Notes: generated by a model from the letters alone, not told the origin. Shown: positions 53,833 to 63,037, counted from the stretch's first letter. The stretch: DNA of 64,000 nucleotides from Mariniflexile fucanivorans (GCF_004341235.1 NZ_SLUP01000003.1:434001-498000), one strand, 5' to 3'. Translations and numbers: made by a program.

Positions 53833-54384
53833 TTATTGAGTATTCAATTTTGAATAAATATCCAAATTGATAAGTTTATCATTTTTAATTTCACAATCTT
53901 TCAATGAGCTTTCTAAATTGAAATTTAATTTCTCTAGCACCTTTTTACAATTTGTGTTTTCAGTTTCTACAAACGCCTCAATTCTATTCAAACCAATACA
54001 ATTAAATGCGTAGTTAAATAGAAGTGGCACTATTTCTGTTATAAAGCCGTTTCCCCAATACTCTGGTAATAACCAAAAACCTATTTCGGCCTTTTTATCT
54101 TCTTTACTTACATCGTTTAAACCTGCGGCACCAAGAAACTTTCTGCTAGTTTTAGAGCACACAGCCCACCAAATTCCATTTTCATTTTTTTCAAGATTAG
54201 AAAACCATGTCATTTGTTCTTTGGTTTCTTCTAAACTTTTGAAACTAACACCATAATATTTAATAACCTCAGGATGAGAAAGTCCTTGAAAAACATTTTG
54301 TAAATCGGATGCGACAAATTGTCTTAAAATGGTTCTTTCTGATTCTAAAATTGGAAAATTAGTTTTCATCTTTTTCAAATTCAT
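53833..54384 (-). CDS. GNAT acetyltransferase (RimJ/RimL type)
   Basis: 183 residues; the ATG at 54369 (MKTNFPILESERTILRQF) may be the true start, since RimL-type proteins begin close to the ERTxLRxF motif. GNAT core: WWAVCSKTSRKFLGAAGLND, EIGFWLLPEYWGNGFITEIVPLLFNYAF split, the acetyl-CoA pyrophosphate loop near EYWGNGF, and RIEAFVETENTNCKKVLEKLNF. It would acetylate an N-terminal or side-chain amine. Monocistronic. Confidence 0.85.
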   Translation of the reverse strand: MNLKKMKTNFPILESERTILRQFVASDLQNVFQGLSHPEVIKYYGVSFKSLEETKEQMTWFSNLEKNENGIWWAVCSKTSRKFLGAAGLNDVSKEDKKAEIGFWLLPEYWGNGFITEIVPLLFNYAFNCIGLNRIEAFVETENTNCKKVLEKLNFNLESSLKDCEIKNDKLINLDIYSKLNTQ

Positions 54385-54495
54385 TAAGACAATTTAAATA
54401 TGATTTGTAAAAATAGAAAAATAGTGTTTTGATTGTTTTTATATTGTGTTTAGTTCAAAATGTAAACATTAATTATGGCGGATTAACAAAAGGAA

Positions 54496-55290
54496 CTAAC
54501 TTCCAAACTTCCCATATCTTTGATAATCTGAGAAGTAGAAAACAACAATTCTACCATTTTTTTTATACGGATAGTAAAGATCATAATTCCCATCATTGGC
54601 ACTAAATTTAATTTCGGTTTTTAATTCTTTGAACACCTTATTTAAATAGTCTCTTTCTTCATGAGTTGTTTTTAAAATATAATCTTTTTTAGATGGAAGA
54701 ATGGTGTCATTAACATGGCTATAATAATTTCTAAACCCTAATAATATGGGGGTTTTATCAATTGTATCTTGTTCTATGACTTGAATTTCTGGGAAATTTT
54801 CATCAGTTTTTGTTAAAATATCTAAAATATCTTGGGTTTCAGCAATCCATTTTTTATCAAATGAGTAATTTACAATTTTATTAGCTTTTTCATAATTGTC
54901 TTGAACGATTGATTTTGCAGAATTAATTAAAAGCGTTTCCTTTTTCTTTGAAGTTAAAAAGTCTCCGCCAAATAAAAGCCCAAAAATTATTGGAAAGCTC
55001 AAAATAAAACTCAAAACAATTTTTTTCGATGTTTTCTTTTCATTTGGGATGTCGTTATTATGTTTTTGGGCTATTCTGGTAAGATTGAACATTATATTAA
55101 TGATCAAAGCACCAGTCATTAATGCTAAGATTCCTAAAATACTGAAATAAAAAGTCTCCGTTAAATTCTCTTTAAAAACTTTCAAGCCAAAAACCTGAAT
55201 TGAGATGAAAATAAACACCCAATAAATCAGAAGTATTATTGAAATAATCCCAATAGCGTTGCTGATTTTAACTAACAGTTTTGAATTCAT
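54496..55290 (-). CDS. membrane protein of unknown family
   Basis: 264 residues that I do not recognise. Three membrane helices (about 9-35, 47-70, 90-113) and then a soluble part of about 150 residues (ETLLINSAKSIVQDNYEKAN to the C-terminus), probably outside the inner membrane, with conserved-looking tyrosines (NYYSHVNDTIL, DYILKTTHEERDYL) and a final YPYKKNGRIVVFYFSDYQRYG. Plain coding use of A/T-rich codons like its neighbours. It has no operon partner on either side, with acetyltransferase genes flanking it. Confidence 0.6.
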   Translation of the reverse strand: MNSKLLVKISNAIGIISIILLIYWVFIFISIQVFGLKVFKENLTETFYFSILGILALMTGALIINIMFNLTRIAQKHNNDIPNEKKTSKKIVLSFILSFPIIFGLLFGGDFLTSKKKETLLINSAKSIVQDNYEKANKIVNYSFDKKWIAETQDILDILTKTDENFPEIQVIEQDTIDKTPILLGFRNYYSHVNDTILPSKKDYILKTTHEERDYLNKVFKELKTEIKFSANDGNYDLYYPYKKNGRIVVFYFSDYQRYGKFGS

Positions 55291-55425
55291 AGCGTTTTAT
55301 TTTTTCTAACGTGTTCTATAATAATTCTTATTACCCATACCTTTAAATAAGTTGAAACGTCAAACTTACTTATTGCCATTATTAAGTAAATATACTTAAT
55401 TTTTCCTACATAAAATTAAAAAAGA

Positions 55426-55453
55426 AAATCCCTATAGATTTCTTTAGGGATTT
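55426..55453 (-). terminator. terminator of the 55488-55940 acetyltransferase gene
   Basis: aaatccctat and tttagggattt form an 8-9 bp stem about 35 bases beyond the stop; on the minus strand a T-rich tract follows (ttttctttttt). A good intrinsic terminator. Confidence 0.7.
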
Positions 55454-55487
55454 ATATGTTGAAATAAACAAAGAATAAATATCTACT

Positions 55488-55940
55488 CTAACACCTACTG
55501 CACATATAAACATAAAGCCCTTCTTCCACCCCATTATTATATAAAGATTCCACCATTTTAAAGTCATTTTTAACATAAAACTTATCTAATTCTAAATCTT
55601 CAATAGTTAGCCAATAGTTTTGTGCAGGATGCATTTTTTTTAGTTCATTTAGCCACATAGAGCCTAAATTATGGCCTCTTTTTTCTTCTAAAACATATAT
55701 AAAACCTACATAAAGATATCCTTTTTCAAGCCATGAATTTGCTTCATCTTTAGCATAAATCATATCAGGAGGAACTATTGAGAATACCAAACCACCAGCA
55801 ATTATTTGATTATTTTCTGATAGTACATAGCAATTAGTTGATGCTTTGTAGGTTTCCCAGAAAGGTATAATGCCTTCTTGCCAATCTTCGGGCAAAATTT
55901 TAAAAAATCCTGAAACTTCTGTAAAGCGTTCGAAATTCAT
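55488..55940 (-). CDS. GNAT acetyltransferase, small
   Basis: 150 residues. Features of a compact GNAT: YVLSENNQIIAGGLVFSIVP, LYVGFIYVLEEKRGHNLGSMWLNELKKM with the pyrophosphate-binding R-G-x-x-L/G-S pattern, and WLTIEDLELDKFYVKNDFKMVE. Acceptor substrate unknown. It stands alone with its own terminator. Confidence 0.85.
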   Translation of the reverse strand: MNFERFTEVSGFFKILPEDWQEGIIPFWETYKASTNCYVLSENNQIIAGGLVFSIVPPDMIYAKDEANSWLEKGYLYVGFIYVLEEKRGHNLGSMWLNELKKMHPAQNYWLTIEDLELDKFYVKNDFKMVESLYNNGVEEGLYVYMCSRC

Positions 55941-56023
55941 TTAGAATTAATAAAATTATACATTCCATTTAACAAAATCGGTATTTGATACTAAATTGAG
56001 GCTATGGAAGTGTTTATAAAAAA

Positions 56024-56053
56024 AGTCTTCGACAGTCTCAGACTGACATTTGT
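56024..56053 (-). repeat. dispersed repeat element (single copy)
   Basis: Minus strand reads tgtcagtctgagactgtcgaagac, a close variant of the left arm at 9107 (tcagtctgagcttgtcgaagac). It lies upstream of the GNAT gene and downstream of the ATP-grasp gene. Confidence 0.6.
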
Positions 56054-56090
56054 ACTATAAATAGGCTAAAATTTTGGTTTAAAACTTAGG

Positions 56091-57386
56091 TTATAGCAAG
56101 CCCCATGACCAAAGTTTATCGGAATCTTCCGTCCAGCGGTCACCAATATCAGTTCTATAATAGCCGTTATTAATGATGACATTGCTGATTCTATTATACA
56201 TCATTTTTTGGGCATCTTTCATGGTATTTCCAATACCTGTAACCAAAACAGCAATACCCGTATTACCCGTAATTAACCATTCATCATTCACCTTTTTTAA
56301 ATGCATAGGATGAACCCCTTCTTTTCCGTTCTTTTTGAATACCACCACAGCATCTTTTGAAAAGAGGTTGAATGTTTTTTTGTCTTCATAAGGAAATGGT
56401 GGCACGACTATAAAAGCACCTACTTGAAACCCTTTTTTTACATTGATTTTGAATTGCTTTTTCTGTGCTAATTTTAGGAAGAATTCGCCCATAGGTTCAT
56501 TAATGCCCGCCCGTTGAATGTGAATTTGAGGATACCCAAATCGTGAAGTAAACTCCAAGGGATAAATACCATGACCATTTACGATACAATTAATATCGAT
56601 GTGTCCTATAAAATTGTGTTTTGCCAGTGTGTTTTGAAATTTTAGTAAGGTCGCTTCAAAAATGGGTGAATCTTTGGTCCAGAACATGCTGGTACCCATT
56701 TCACCAGTTGAAACACCTAATTCCTTTGGGAATAATTTTTTATGTTCGAAGGTGATGTTGATGGGATAAATAAATTCGTTGCCATTAAAAAAAGCAGCAA
56801 TAGATACTTCAACACCTTTTACTTTTCGTTGTAATTGAAAATTTCCAAAGTCATTTCCCCAAGATTTTTCATAGGCTTTTAAAACTCGAATGGCATCTAA
56901 ACCTTCATCATCGCTCCCTACAAATAAGAGTTGTTTAAGTTCTTGGGTTTCACCACATGGTTTCACCACATAGGTATTTGGATACGTTTCAATATACTTT
57001 ATAGCATCGCCAAACGATGTAAATTCTTTAGAGGGAATGACTTTAATTTTATGCTTTTGCAATTCTGCTTGTCCAAAATTTCTATCTAATTCTAAATTAT
57101 CGGTGTATTCGGTACCACCAATCACTAATTTTCCGGCAGCTCTTAATTCGCTTGCTATTTTGCCATAACCGGTATAGTCGAAAACAATAATATCTGCCCA
57201 ATCTATATGCTTTTCCCATTGGGTTACTTTGCTAACAAAACCATAACCAATTTCTTTGGAGGCTTTGTCTTCTATAAACATTTTAACGTCGTGACCTTCT
57301 TGTTTGATGGTGTTTATAACATCTAAAGTTTCGCCCCAGCGCGATACAAAAAGAAATTTTTTGCAATTGGGTTGTTGTGTTTTCAC
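56091..57386 (-). CDS. ATP-grasp ligase, PurD-like
   Basis: 431 residues starting at GTG (57384-57386) with MKTQQPNCKKFLFVSRWGET. The N-terminal Rossmann-like part (residues 1-100) resembles the phosphoribosylamine-glycine ligase N-domain, then an ATP-grasp domain: YVVKPCGETQELKQLLFVG, ELGVSTGEMGTSMFW, HIDINCIVNGHGIYPLEFTSRFGYPQIHIQ (split) with the metal-binding E and N, and a C-terminal GIAVLVTGIG segment as in PurD. It is not adjacent to purine genes, so a PurD role or a different amide-forming reaction are both open. Confidence 0.8.
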   Translation of the reverse strand: MKTQQPNCKKFLFVSRWGETLDVINTIKQEGHDVKMFIEDKASKEIGYGFVSKVTQWEKHIDWADIIVFDYTGYGKIASELRAAGKLVIGGTEYTDNLELDRNFGQAELQKHKIKVIPSKEFTSFGDAIKYIETYPNTYVVKPCGETQELKQLLFVGSDDEGLDAIRVLKAYEKSWGNDFGNFQLQRKVKGVEVSIAAFFNGNEFIYPINITFEHKKLFPKELGVSTGEMGTSMFWTKDSPIFEATLLKFQNTLAKHNFIGHIDINCIVNGHGIYPLEFTSRFGYPQIHIQRAGINEPMGEFFLKLAQKKQFKINVKKGFQVGAFIVVPPFPYEDKKTFNLFSKDAVVVFKKNGKEGVHPMHLKKVNDEWLITGNTGIAVLVTGIGNTMKDAQKMMYNRISNVIINNGYYRTDIGDRWTEDSDKLWSWGLL

Positions 57387-57436
57387 AGATAATAAATAGG
57401 GTTTATATGATTGATTTGAAACATTAAAATCTATAT

Positions 57437-57444
57437 CAAATGTA
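57437..57444 (-). promoter_or_regulatory. -7 element of the ATP-grasp gene
   Basis: Minus strand TACATTTG matches TAnnTTTG, 51 bases before the GTG start. No -33 match at the right spacing. Confidence 0.35.
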
Positions 57445-57536
57445 TATAAATTAGTTGTTTGTTGTATATACGTTTAAAAGTAATTTGGTGGTTATTTTAT
57501 TTTTTAACTTGTTAAATCTAAAGTTAAATCCTTGTT

Positions 57537-57860
57537 CTGTGTCACATTGAGCTTGTCGAGATGTTTTTTGGGTCTTGGACAAGTTCAGACTGACATTTTG
57601 GAATTAAGTGGGTCATCATTTACATGAAAGATACCTTTCATTATGACAATATTGGATTTTTAATTGTTAATTATCAATTGTTAATTGTTAATTGTGATTT
57701 GCGTTAGGGATTGCAGCGGCATCCTTTTGTTTTTAATGAGGTGAAATTACCTTTGAAATAAACTCTTGCTTTGATAGTGGATTCCTGCTTTCGCAGGAAT
57801 GACAAAAAACAAAAGATATAGCGAAAAGCCCGACCTGGTTCCTGAACTTGTTTCAGGATA
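57537..57860. repeat. repeat-rich intergenic region
   Basis: The gap 57387-57955 has no gene. It holds, in order: an inverted pair of tgagcttgtcg / acaagttcaga elements (57538-57596); aattgttaatt runs (about 57655-57695); a perfect 20-base palindrome attcctgc-tttc-gcaggaat (57781-57800); and a 7-bp stem tcctgaa/ttcagga (57840-57858). A 71-residue frame across these is a translation of repeats, not a gene. Confidence 0.7.
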
Positions 57861-57901
57861 AAGGTAACGCCCAAAAAATTTTTATGGATTGTTTTGAAAA
57901 C

Positions 57902-57938
57902 AAAAAAGCCTATTAACAAACTGCTAATAGGCTTTTTT
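57902..57938 (-). terminator. terminator of secDF
   Basis: aaaaaagcctatta and taataggctttttt form a 14-bp perfect stem with a 9-base loop and flanking A and T tracts, 18 bases after the secDF stop on the minus strand. Confidence 0.85.
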
Positions 57939-57955
57939 AGAAAAAAATTATTTAG

Positions 57956-60943
57956 TTATTCTTGTAATTTCTTTTTGTCTTCACCTTTTTTAATGCTATC
58001 GTACATTAAAGGTGTTGCAATAAATAATGATGAGTAAGTACCCACTACGATACCAACTATTAATGCAAACATGAAACCTCTAATAGATTCGCCTCCAAAA
58101 ATGAAAATTGCTAGTAATACTACCAATGTGGTTGAGGATGTATTTAAGGTTCTACCTAAGGTGCTGCTTAGAGATACATCGACCACTTTATCAAAACTCC
58201 AAGTTGTGTGCTCGTTTACATACTCTCTAATTCTATCGAAAACAATTACGGTATCGTTTAACGAGTAACCTATTACCGTTAAAATAGCTGCAATAAAGGC
58301 TTGATCTATTTCCATGCTAAATGGCATAAACTTATATGTTAATGAGAATACACCCAATACGATTAATACATCGTGGAATACTGCTCCAACAGCACCCAAA
58401 GAGTATTGCCATTTTTTGAAACGGAATAAGATATAAAGGAACACGACAATTAACGACCCTAAAATAGACCAGAATGATGCTTGTTTAATATCATCGGCAA
58501 TGGTTGGACTTACTTTATAATATTTCATTAAACCAACAGATTTTCCATCTGATTCTTGAACAAAATCATAATAAGAAATATTTCCTAAATGTGGTTGTAA
58601 TGTTTTATAAAGTGTTTCTCTAATAGCTTCATCAACTTCAGTACCAGATTCGTTTACTTTGTATTTAGTGGTGATTTTTAACTGATTAGCATCACCGAAC
58701 GTTTTAGCATCTGCACTACCAAAAGCACCTACTAAAGTAGCGGTGATTTCTGAAGCACTAACATCTTGCGGAAAACGCACTTGGTAGGTTCTACCTCCAA
58801 CAAAATCAACACCTTGATCTAAACTATTCGTAAATAAAGACCCTAAACTTACCAAAATAAAGGCACCAGAAACTATATAAGCAACTTTGCGTTTCTTTAA
58901 GAATTCAATACTTAAATTTCTGAACAAGTTTTTAGTAAGTGCTGTAGAGAACTCTAATTTCCCACCTCTGTTTACATACCAATCTACTAACAATCTAGTG
59001 ATAAAAATAGCCGTAAATAAAGATGTACCAATACCAATTAATAAGGTAGTTGCAAATCCTTTAATAGGTCCTGTACCGAAAACAAATAATATTAAAGCGG
59101 TTAAACCTGTAGTAATATTGGCATCTAAAATAGATGATAAGGCGTTACTAAAACCATCTTGAATGGCTTCTTTTTGTCCCTTACCTTTTGCTATTTCTTC
59201 ACGAATACGTTCGAAAATAATTACGTTCGCATCAACCGACATACCTATTGTTAATACGATACCCGCAATACCAGGTAATGTTAATACAGCGCCTAAGCCC
59301 GATAAAATACCAAAAATTAATAAGATGTTCAATGCCATGGCAACATCTGCAAATCCCCCAGCTTTACCGTAGTAAAGAACCATCCATACTAAAACTAATG
59401 CTAAAGCAATCATGAAAGACATGGTACCACTATCAATAGCTTCTTGACCTAATGATGGCCCAACAACTTCACTTTGAATAATATCTGCAGAAGCTGGTAA
59501 TTTACCTGCACGTAGAACGTTAGCTAAATCGACTGCTTCGTTTAATGTGAAATTTCCAGAAATTTCAGAATTTCCACCTGAAATAGCACCTGTAGTTACA
59601 CCTGGAGCAGAATATACAACGTTATCTAAAACAATAGCAATTTGGCTTCCTTGGGTATATGCTTTTCCAGTCATTTCCTCCCAAATCTTAGCACCTTTTG
59701 CATTCATTTGCATAGAAACGGTTGGTTTGTTGGTTTGTCCAAAATCATTACGAGCATCGGTTACAACAGCACCACTTAATTGTGGAATATTATCTCTGTT
59801 TCCAACTAAAGCATATAAATCTACTATTTCACTGTCTTTTTCTGGTTTACCAAAGGCAAATTTCGCATAACGCATCTCAGCAGGAAGCAATGCTCTTACT
59901 TTTGGTGCATTTAAATATTCAAGTACTTTTGCTTTATCTTTAATTTCGAATTGTGCGATTACTGGACCTCCTTGGTAACCTTGTCCGCGAATTAAATCGA
60001 AAATTGGGTTTACCGTTTGAACAGCAGTAGAATCGGTTGCAGCTTCACCTAACAAATCATCAATAGTTGAATCGGTTGCGTTTTCTTCATCTTGATTTTC
60101 AGCTTGAAGTGTATCTTTTTTAACTTCAGCAGTTTCTTTTAAAACCTCGTTAGCTTGTGCTAAAAAATTAAAAAATTGTTCGCCTTTATAAGCATCCCAA
60201 AATTCTAACTGCGCTGTACTTTGTAATAAACTTGTAGCACGCTCTACATCTTTAACACCTGGTAATTCTACTAAAATACGACCAGAAGTTCCTAAACGCT
60301 GAATGTTTGGAGATGTTACACCAAACTCATCAATACGTTTACGTAATACTTCGAAAGCCGAAACGATTGACTCATCAATTTTAGTTCTGATGATTGATTT
60401 AACCTCATCATCAGTCATATTACCTTCAATTTCACCATCTAAAGCTTTGGTGTAGAATATATCTGGAGAGGCTAATTTTGTGTCACCTTTAATTTTATCA
60501 AAGGCGATGAAAAAATCTTCTAAATACGTGTTTTGACTATTTTTTTGAAGGGTTTCAGCATCATTCAATGCTTTATTAAACACCGGGTTTTTAGTATTAT
60601 TAGCCAATCCTTTTAAGATGTCTTTTACAGAAACCTGAAGAATAACGTTGATACCACCTTTTAAGTCAAGACCTAAATTCATTGCTTTTTCTTTCACATC
60701 ATTATATGTGAATTTTGCAATACCAATGTTAAAAACCGTATCGGTAGCTACAGATTGCAAGTAGTTTGCTTCTTCAGCGCTACGTTTTGCACGATAATCT
60801 GGATCTGATTCTGGAATTTTGTTAATAGCTACTTCTTCGGCAGCTTTTTCTATTTGATTTGCTTTAAATGTGAATGATAATTGGTATATACTTACCAAAC
60901 CAAACAAAATAGCAAATATCTTTACAAGTCCTTTGTTTTGCAT
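57956..60943 (-). CDS. secDF: fused protein translocase SecDF
   Basis: 995 residues combining SecD and SecF, as usual in Bacteroidota. Signal-anchor helix (1-26), the SecD periplasmic P1 region (about 50-460, DLKGGINVILQV; VLRKRIDEFGVTSPNIQR; ISGNFTLNEAVDLANVLRAGKLP), five SecD helices with MSVDANVIIFERIREE, then SecF from about 660 (SLDQGVDFVGGRTYQV) with five helices and SLNDTVIVFDRIRE. It uses the proton gradient to pull exported proteins across the inner membrane. A full-consensus promoter lies at 60978-61007. Confidence 0.97.
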   Translation of the reverse strand: MQNKGLVKIFAILFGLVSIYQLSFTFKANQIEKAAEEVAINKIPESDPDYRAKRSAEEANYLQSVATDTVFNIGIAKFTYNDVKEKAMNLGLDLKGGINVILQVSVKDILKGLANNTKNPVFNKALNDAETLQKNSQNTYLEDFFIAFDKIKGDTKLASPDIFYTKALDGEIEGNMTDDEVKSIIRTKIDESIVSAFEVLRKRIDEFGVTSPNIQRLGTSGRILVELPGVKDVERATSLLQSTAQLEFWDAYKGEQFFNFLAQANEVLKETAEVKKDTLQAENQDEENATDSTIDDLLGEAATDSTAVQTVNPIFDLIRGQGYQGGPVIAQFEIKDKAKVLEYLNAPKVRALLPAEMRYAKFAFGKPEKDSEIVDLYALVGNRDNIPQLSGAVVTDARNDFGQTNKPTVSMQMNAKGAKIWEEMTGKAYTQGSQIAIVLDNVVYSAPGVTTGAISGGNSEISGNFTLNEAVDLANVLRAGKLPASADIIQSEVVGPSLGQEAIDSGTMSFMIALALVLVWMVLYYGKAGGFADVAMALNILLIFGILSGLGAVLTLPGIAGIVLTIGMSVDANVIIFERIREEIAKGKGQKEAIQDGFSNALSSILDANITTGLTALILFVFGTGPIKGFATTLLIGIGTSLFTAIFITRLLVDWYVNRGGKLEFSTALTKNLFRNLSIEFLKKRKVAYIVSGAFILVSLGSLFTNSLDQGVDFVGGRTYQVRFPQDVSASEITATLVGAFGSADAKTFGDANQLKITTKYKVNESGTEVDEAIRETLYKTLQPHLGNISYYDFVQESDGKSVGLMKYYKVSPTIADDIKQASFWSILGSLIVVFLYILFRFKKWQYSLGAVGAVFHDVLIVLGVFSLTYKFMPFSMEIDQAFIAAILTVIGYSLNDTVIVFDRIREYVNEHTTWSFDKVVDVSLSSTLGRTLNTSSTTLVVLLAIFIFGGESIRGFMFALIVGIVVGTYSSLFIATPLMYDSIKKGEDKKKLQE

Positions 60944-60977
60944 TATTAAATTATTTTAGTCAAATTTTTTAAACGGG

Positions 60978-61007
60978 CAAATATAGAATTTACCGACGAT
61001 TTGACAA
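60978..61007 (-). promoter_or_regulatory. promoter of secDF
   Basis: Minus strand TTG (61005-61007), exactly 19 bases, then TATATTTG (60978-60985), full agreement with TAnnTTTG and the usual spacing. It lies 35 bases before the ATG at 60943. Confidence 0.7.
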
Positions 61008-61061
61008 TTATTTTTTATGATTATAAATATGAATGGTTATAGCTTTAAAACTATATTTTTT

Positions 61062-61097
61062 TGAGACCTCAAAGCTTTCAAAACCTGTGAGACCTTG
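61062..61097. repeat. dispersed agacctcaaagc...cctgtgagacc repeat
   Basis: gagacctcaaagctttc and aaaacctgtgagacctt make a loosely symmetric element of a kind found between genes in many Flavobacteriaceae. It lies between secDF and the small exported protein gene. Confidence 0.4.
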
Positions 61098-61118
61098 TTT
61101 TTTTGGAAAGAAAACTCC

Positions 61119-61736
61119 TTAACAGTTAGGTCCTGCCCTAACTTCGGGTATTTTATGAGATGTATTATCTATAGCAAGCGCACTGTTTTTATGGAATTTA
61201 TACGCTTCTTTTTCAAGTTGTTCAATATCTTTTACAACCAGTTCATTGTTTGGAACTGATGCAATAGGAATAAAAAATCGGTTATAGTCAGATTTTAGTT
61301 CTAAAGCACAAGTACCACCAAAACCGGTTCCTGCATCTTGCTTATTAATTTCAAAAACATCTAAGTTATAAGTAGATGTTTTTTTATTTGAAGGTGATTT
61401 TGAAGGTTTTTCATTTGAACTTGAAGATGCATTATCTAAAGCTAAAACATGAGCATCTGAAAGTATTTTTTTTACACTTGCTGCGTCTTTATCACTATAA
61501 TAAGTGATTTTTAAACCACCTGTTGCTTGTTCTTCAACTTGAATATTATCAACACCAATAGCTTGCAATTGTTTTTTTACTATTGCAATGGCGTTTTCAG
61601 CTTCGTTGGCAGACACTTTAAGATGCGTAAACTGCAATACAATTTCCTGATTCGGCTCTGGAATTTGATTGTGGTTAACAACACCTAGTAAGGTGAAAAT
61701 AAAAATGAATGTACTAATGTACCATTTTGCTTTCAT
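61119..61736 (-). CDS. small exported protein with SecD-like ferredoxin fold region
   Basis: 205 residues, with a hydrophobic N-terminus (WYISTFIFIFTLLGVV) as signal or anchor. Residues about 28-95 (EIVLQFTHLKVSANEAENAIAIVKKQLQAIGVDNIQVEEQ, split) show the beta-alpha-beta order of a ferredoxin-like domain and resemble the first periplasmic repeat of SecD, whose gene is next door. A serine/lysine linker (about 105-120) and a second part with FGGTCALELKSDYNRFFIP follow; it ends RAGPNC. I do not recognise the family. It lies between mdh and secDF on the same strand. Confidence 0.68.
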   Translation of the reverse strand: MKAKWYISTFIFIFTLLGVVNHNQIPEPNQEIVLQFTHLKVSANEAENAIAIVKKQLQAIGVDNIQVEEQATGGLKITYYSDKDAASVKKILSDAHVLALDNASSSSNEKPSKSPSNKKTSTYNLDVFEINKQDAGTGFGGTCALELKSDYNRFFIPIASVPNNELVVKDIEQLEKEAYKFHKNSALAIDNTSHKIPEVRAGPNC

Positions 61737-61785
61737 GCGCCAAATATATGATTTTAAAGTGATAAATACCTAAAGTATTTAAAGT

Positions 61786-61829
61786 TAAAAAGTGCCTAAA
61801 ATTGTACTTTTCATACAACTTTAGGCACT
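61786..61829 (-). terminator. terminator of mdh
   Basis: agtgcctaaa (61791-61800) and tttaggcact (61820-61829) form a 10-bp perfect stem with a 19-base loop; on the minus strand a T-run (tttttaac) follows. It ends mdh before the small exported protein gene. Confidence 0.82.
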
Positions 61830-61862
61830 CATAACTTTAGTACACCTTTGGTACTTTATATA

Positions 61863-62783
61863 TTACAATAAATCGTTAACGGCTTTAACACCTTTAGCGC
61901 TTTCTTGCATGGTTGCTTTTTCAGCATCATTTAAAGTGATTTTTACAATTTCTTCAATACCGTTTTTACCTAAAACAACCGGTACACCAAGGCAGATATC
62001 ATTAAAACCATATTCACCTTCTAATAAAGCTGAACAAGGGAATACTTTTTTAGTATCGCAAGCAATCGCTTGAACCATAGCCGACACTGCAGCTCCTGGC
62101 GCATACCAAGCAGAAGTACCTAATAATTTAGTAAGTGTAGCTCCACCAACTTTAGTTGCTTCTAAAACTTCATTTAATCTTTCTGCACTTAAAAATTCTG
62201 AAACTGGCACGCCGTTTCTTGTTGCTAAACGTGTTAAAGGAATCATTCCTGTATCGCTATGACCACCAATTACCATCCCGTCTACATCGCTAATTGGGCC
62301 TTGTAAAGCTTCTGCTAATCTGTATTTAAAACGAGCAGAATCTAAAGCACCACCCATACCTATAATTTTGTTTTTAGGTAATGATGTTGATTTATGCACT
62401 AAATAAGCCATCGTATCCATTGGGTTACTTACTACAATGATGATTGTTTCTGGAGAAAATTCAATTAAGTTTGAAGAAACAGTTTTCACAATTCCTGCAT
62501 TAATACCAATTAATTCTTCGCGTGTCATTCCTGGTTTACGTGGAATTCCTGAAGTTATTACACAAACATCGCTATTCGCTGTTTTGCTGTAATCGTTTGT
62601 GATACCTGTTATTTTAGTATCAAAACCATTTAATGAAGCTGTTTGCATTAAATCCATAGCTTTACCTTCTGCATAGCCTTCTTTAATGTCTAATAATACA
62701 ACTTCTGAAGCGAAATCTTTAATGGCAATATATTCTGCACAACTTGCGCCTACTGCTCCTGCACCTACTACTGTTACTTTCAT
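61863..62783 (-). CDS. mdh: malate dehydrogenase (LDH-like)
   Basis: 306 residues. NAD-binding VVGAGAVGASCAEYIA, VLLDIKEGYAEGKAMDLMQ with the NAD-selecting aspartate, TSGIPRKPGMTREELIGINAGI (split) with the mobile-loop arginines, VSNPMDTMAYLVHK, DSARFKYRLAEALQ, and the catalytic histidine in GGHSDTGMIPL. It oxidises malate to oxaloacetate in the TCA cycle. Monocistronic with its own terminator. Confidence 0.96.
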   Translation of the reverse strand: MKVTVVGAGAVGASCAEYIAIKDFASEVVLLDIKEGYAEGKAMDLMQTASLNGFDTKITGITNDYSKTANSDVCVITSGIPRKPGMTREELIGINAGIVKTVSSNLIEFSPETIIIVVSNPMDTMAYLVHKSTSLPKNKIIGMGGALDSARFKYRLAEALQGPISDVDGMVIGGHSDTGMIPLTRLATRNGVPVSEFLSAERLNEVLEATKVGGATLTKLLGTSAWYAPGAAVSAMVQAIACDTKKVFPCSALLEGEYGFNDICLGVPVVLGKNGIEEIVKITLNDAEKATMQESAKGVKAVNDLL

Positions 62784-62933
62784 TTTTTAGTTTTTTAATA
62801 ATTTTTTGGTTGAATAATATTCTTTATTTAGCGAATGCTTTGTATTATAACGGTTAAATAATACCATCATAAAAAAAGTTCTCTTTTTAGTATATTTTGA
62901 TTACGCTAAATTACGAATTAAAATACAGTAAAT

Positions 62934-62967
62934 AAAAAAAGTGCAAGATTAAATCTCACACTTTTTT
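62934..62967 (-). terminator. terminator downstream of the DUF6588 gene
   Basis: Minus strand aaaaaagtgtgagatt and aatcttgcactttttt form an imperfect stem with a 2-base loop, followed by T. It lies about 70 bases beyond the DUF6588 stop. Confidence 0.6.
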
Positions 62968-63037
62968 AACTAGACTAACTAAAACTAAAACAATTTTTAT
63001 ATATGAAAATTTTTATTTCTTTTTAAAATGAACTCGC

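Noticed and set aside
57704-57919. 71-residue minus-strand frame
   Set aside because: It reads through the palindromes and repeats of the gap and shows no domain, signal or coding bias.
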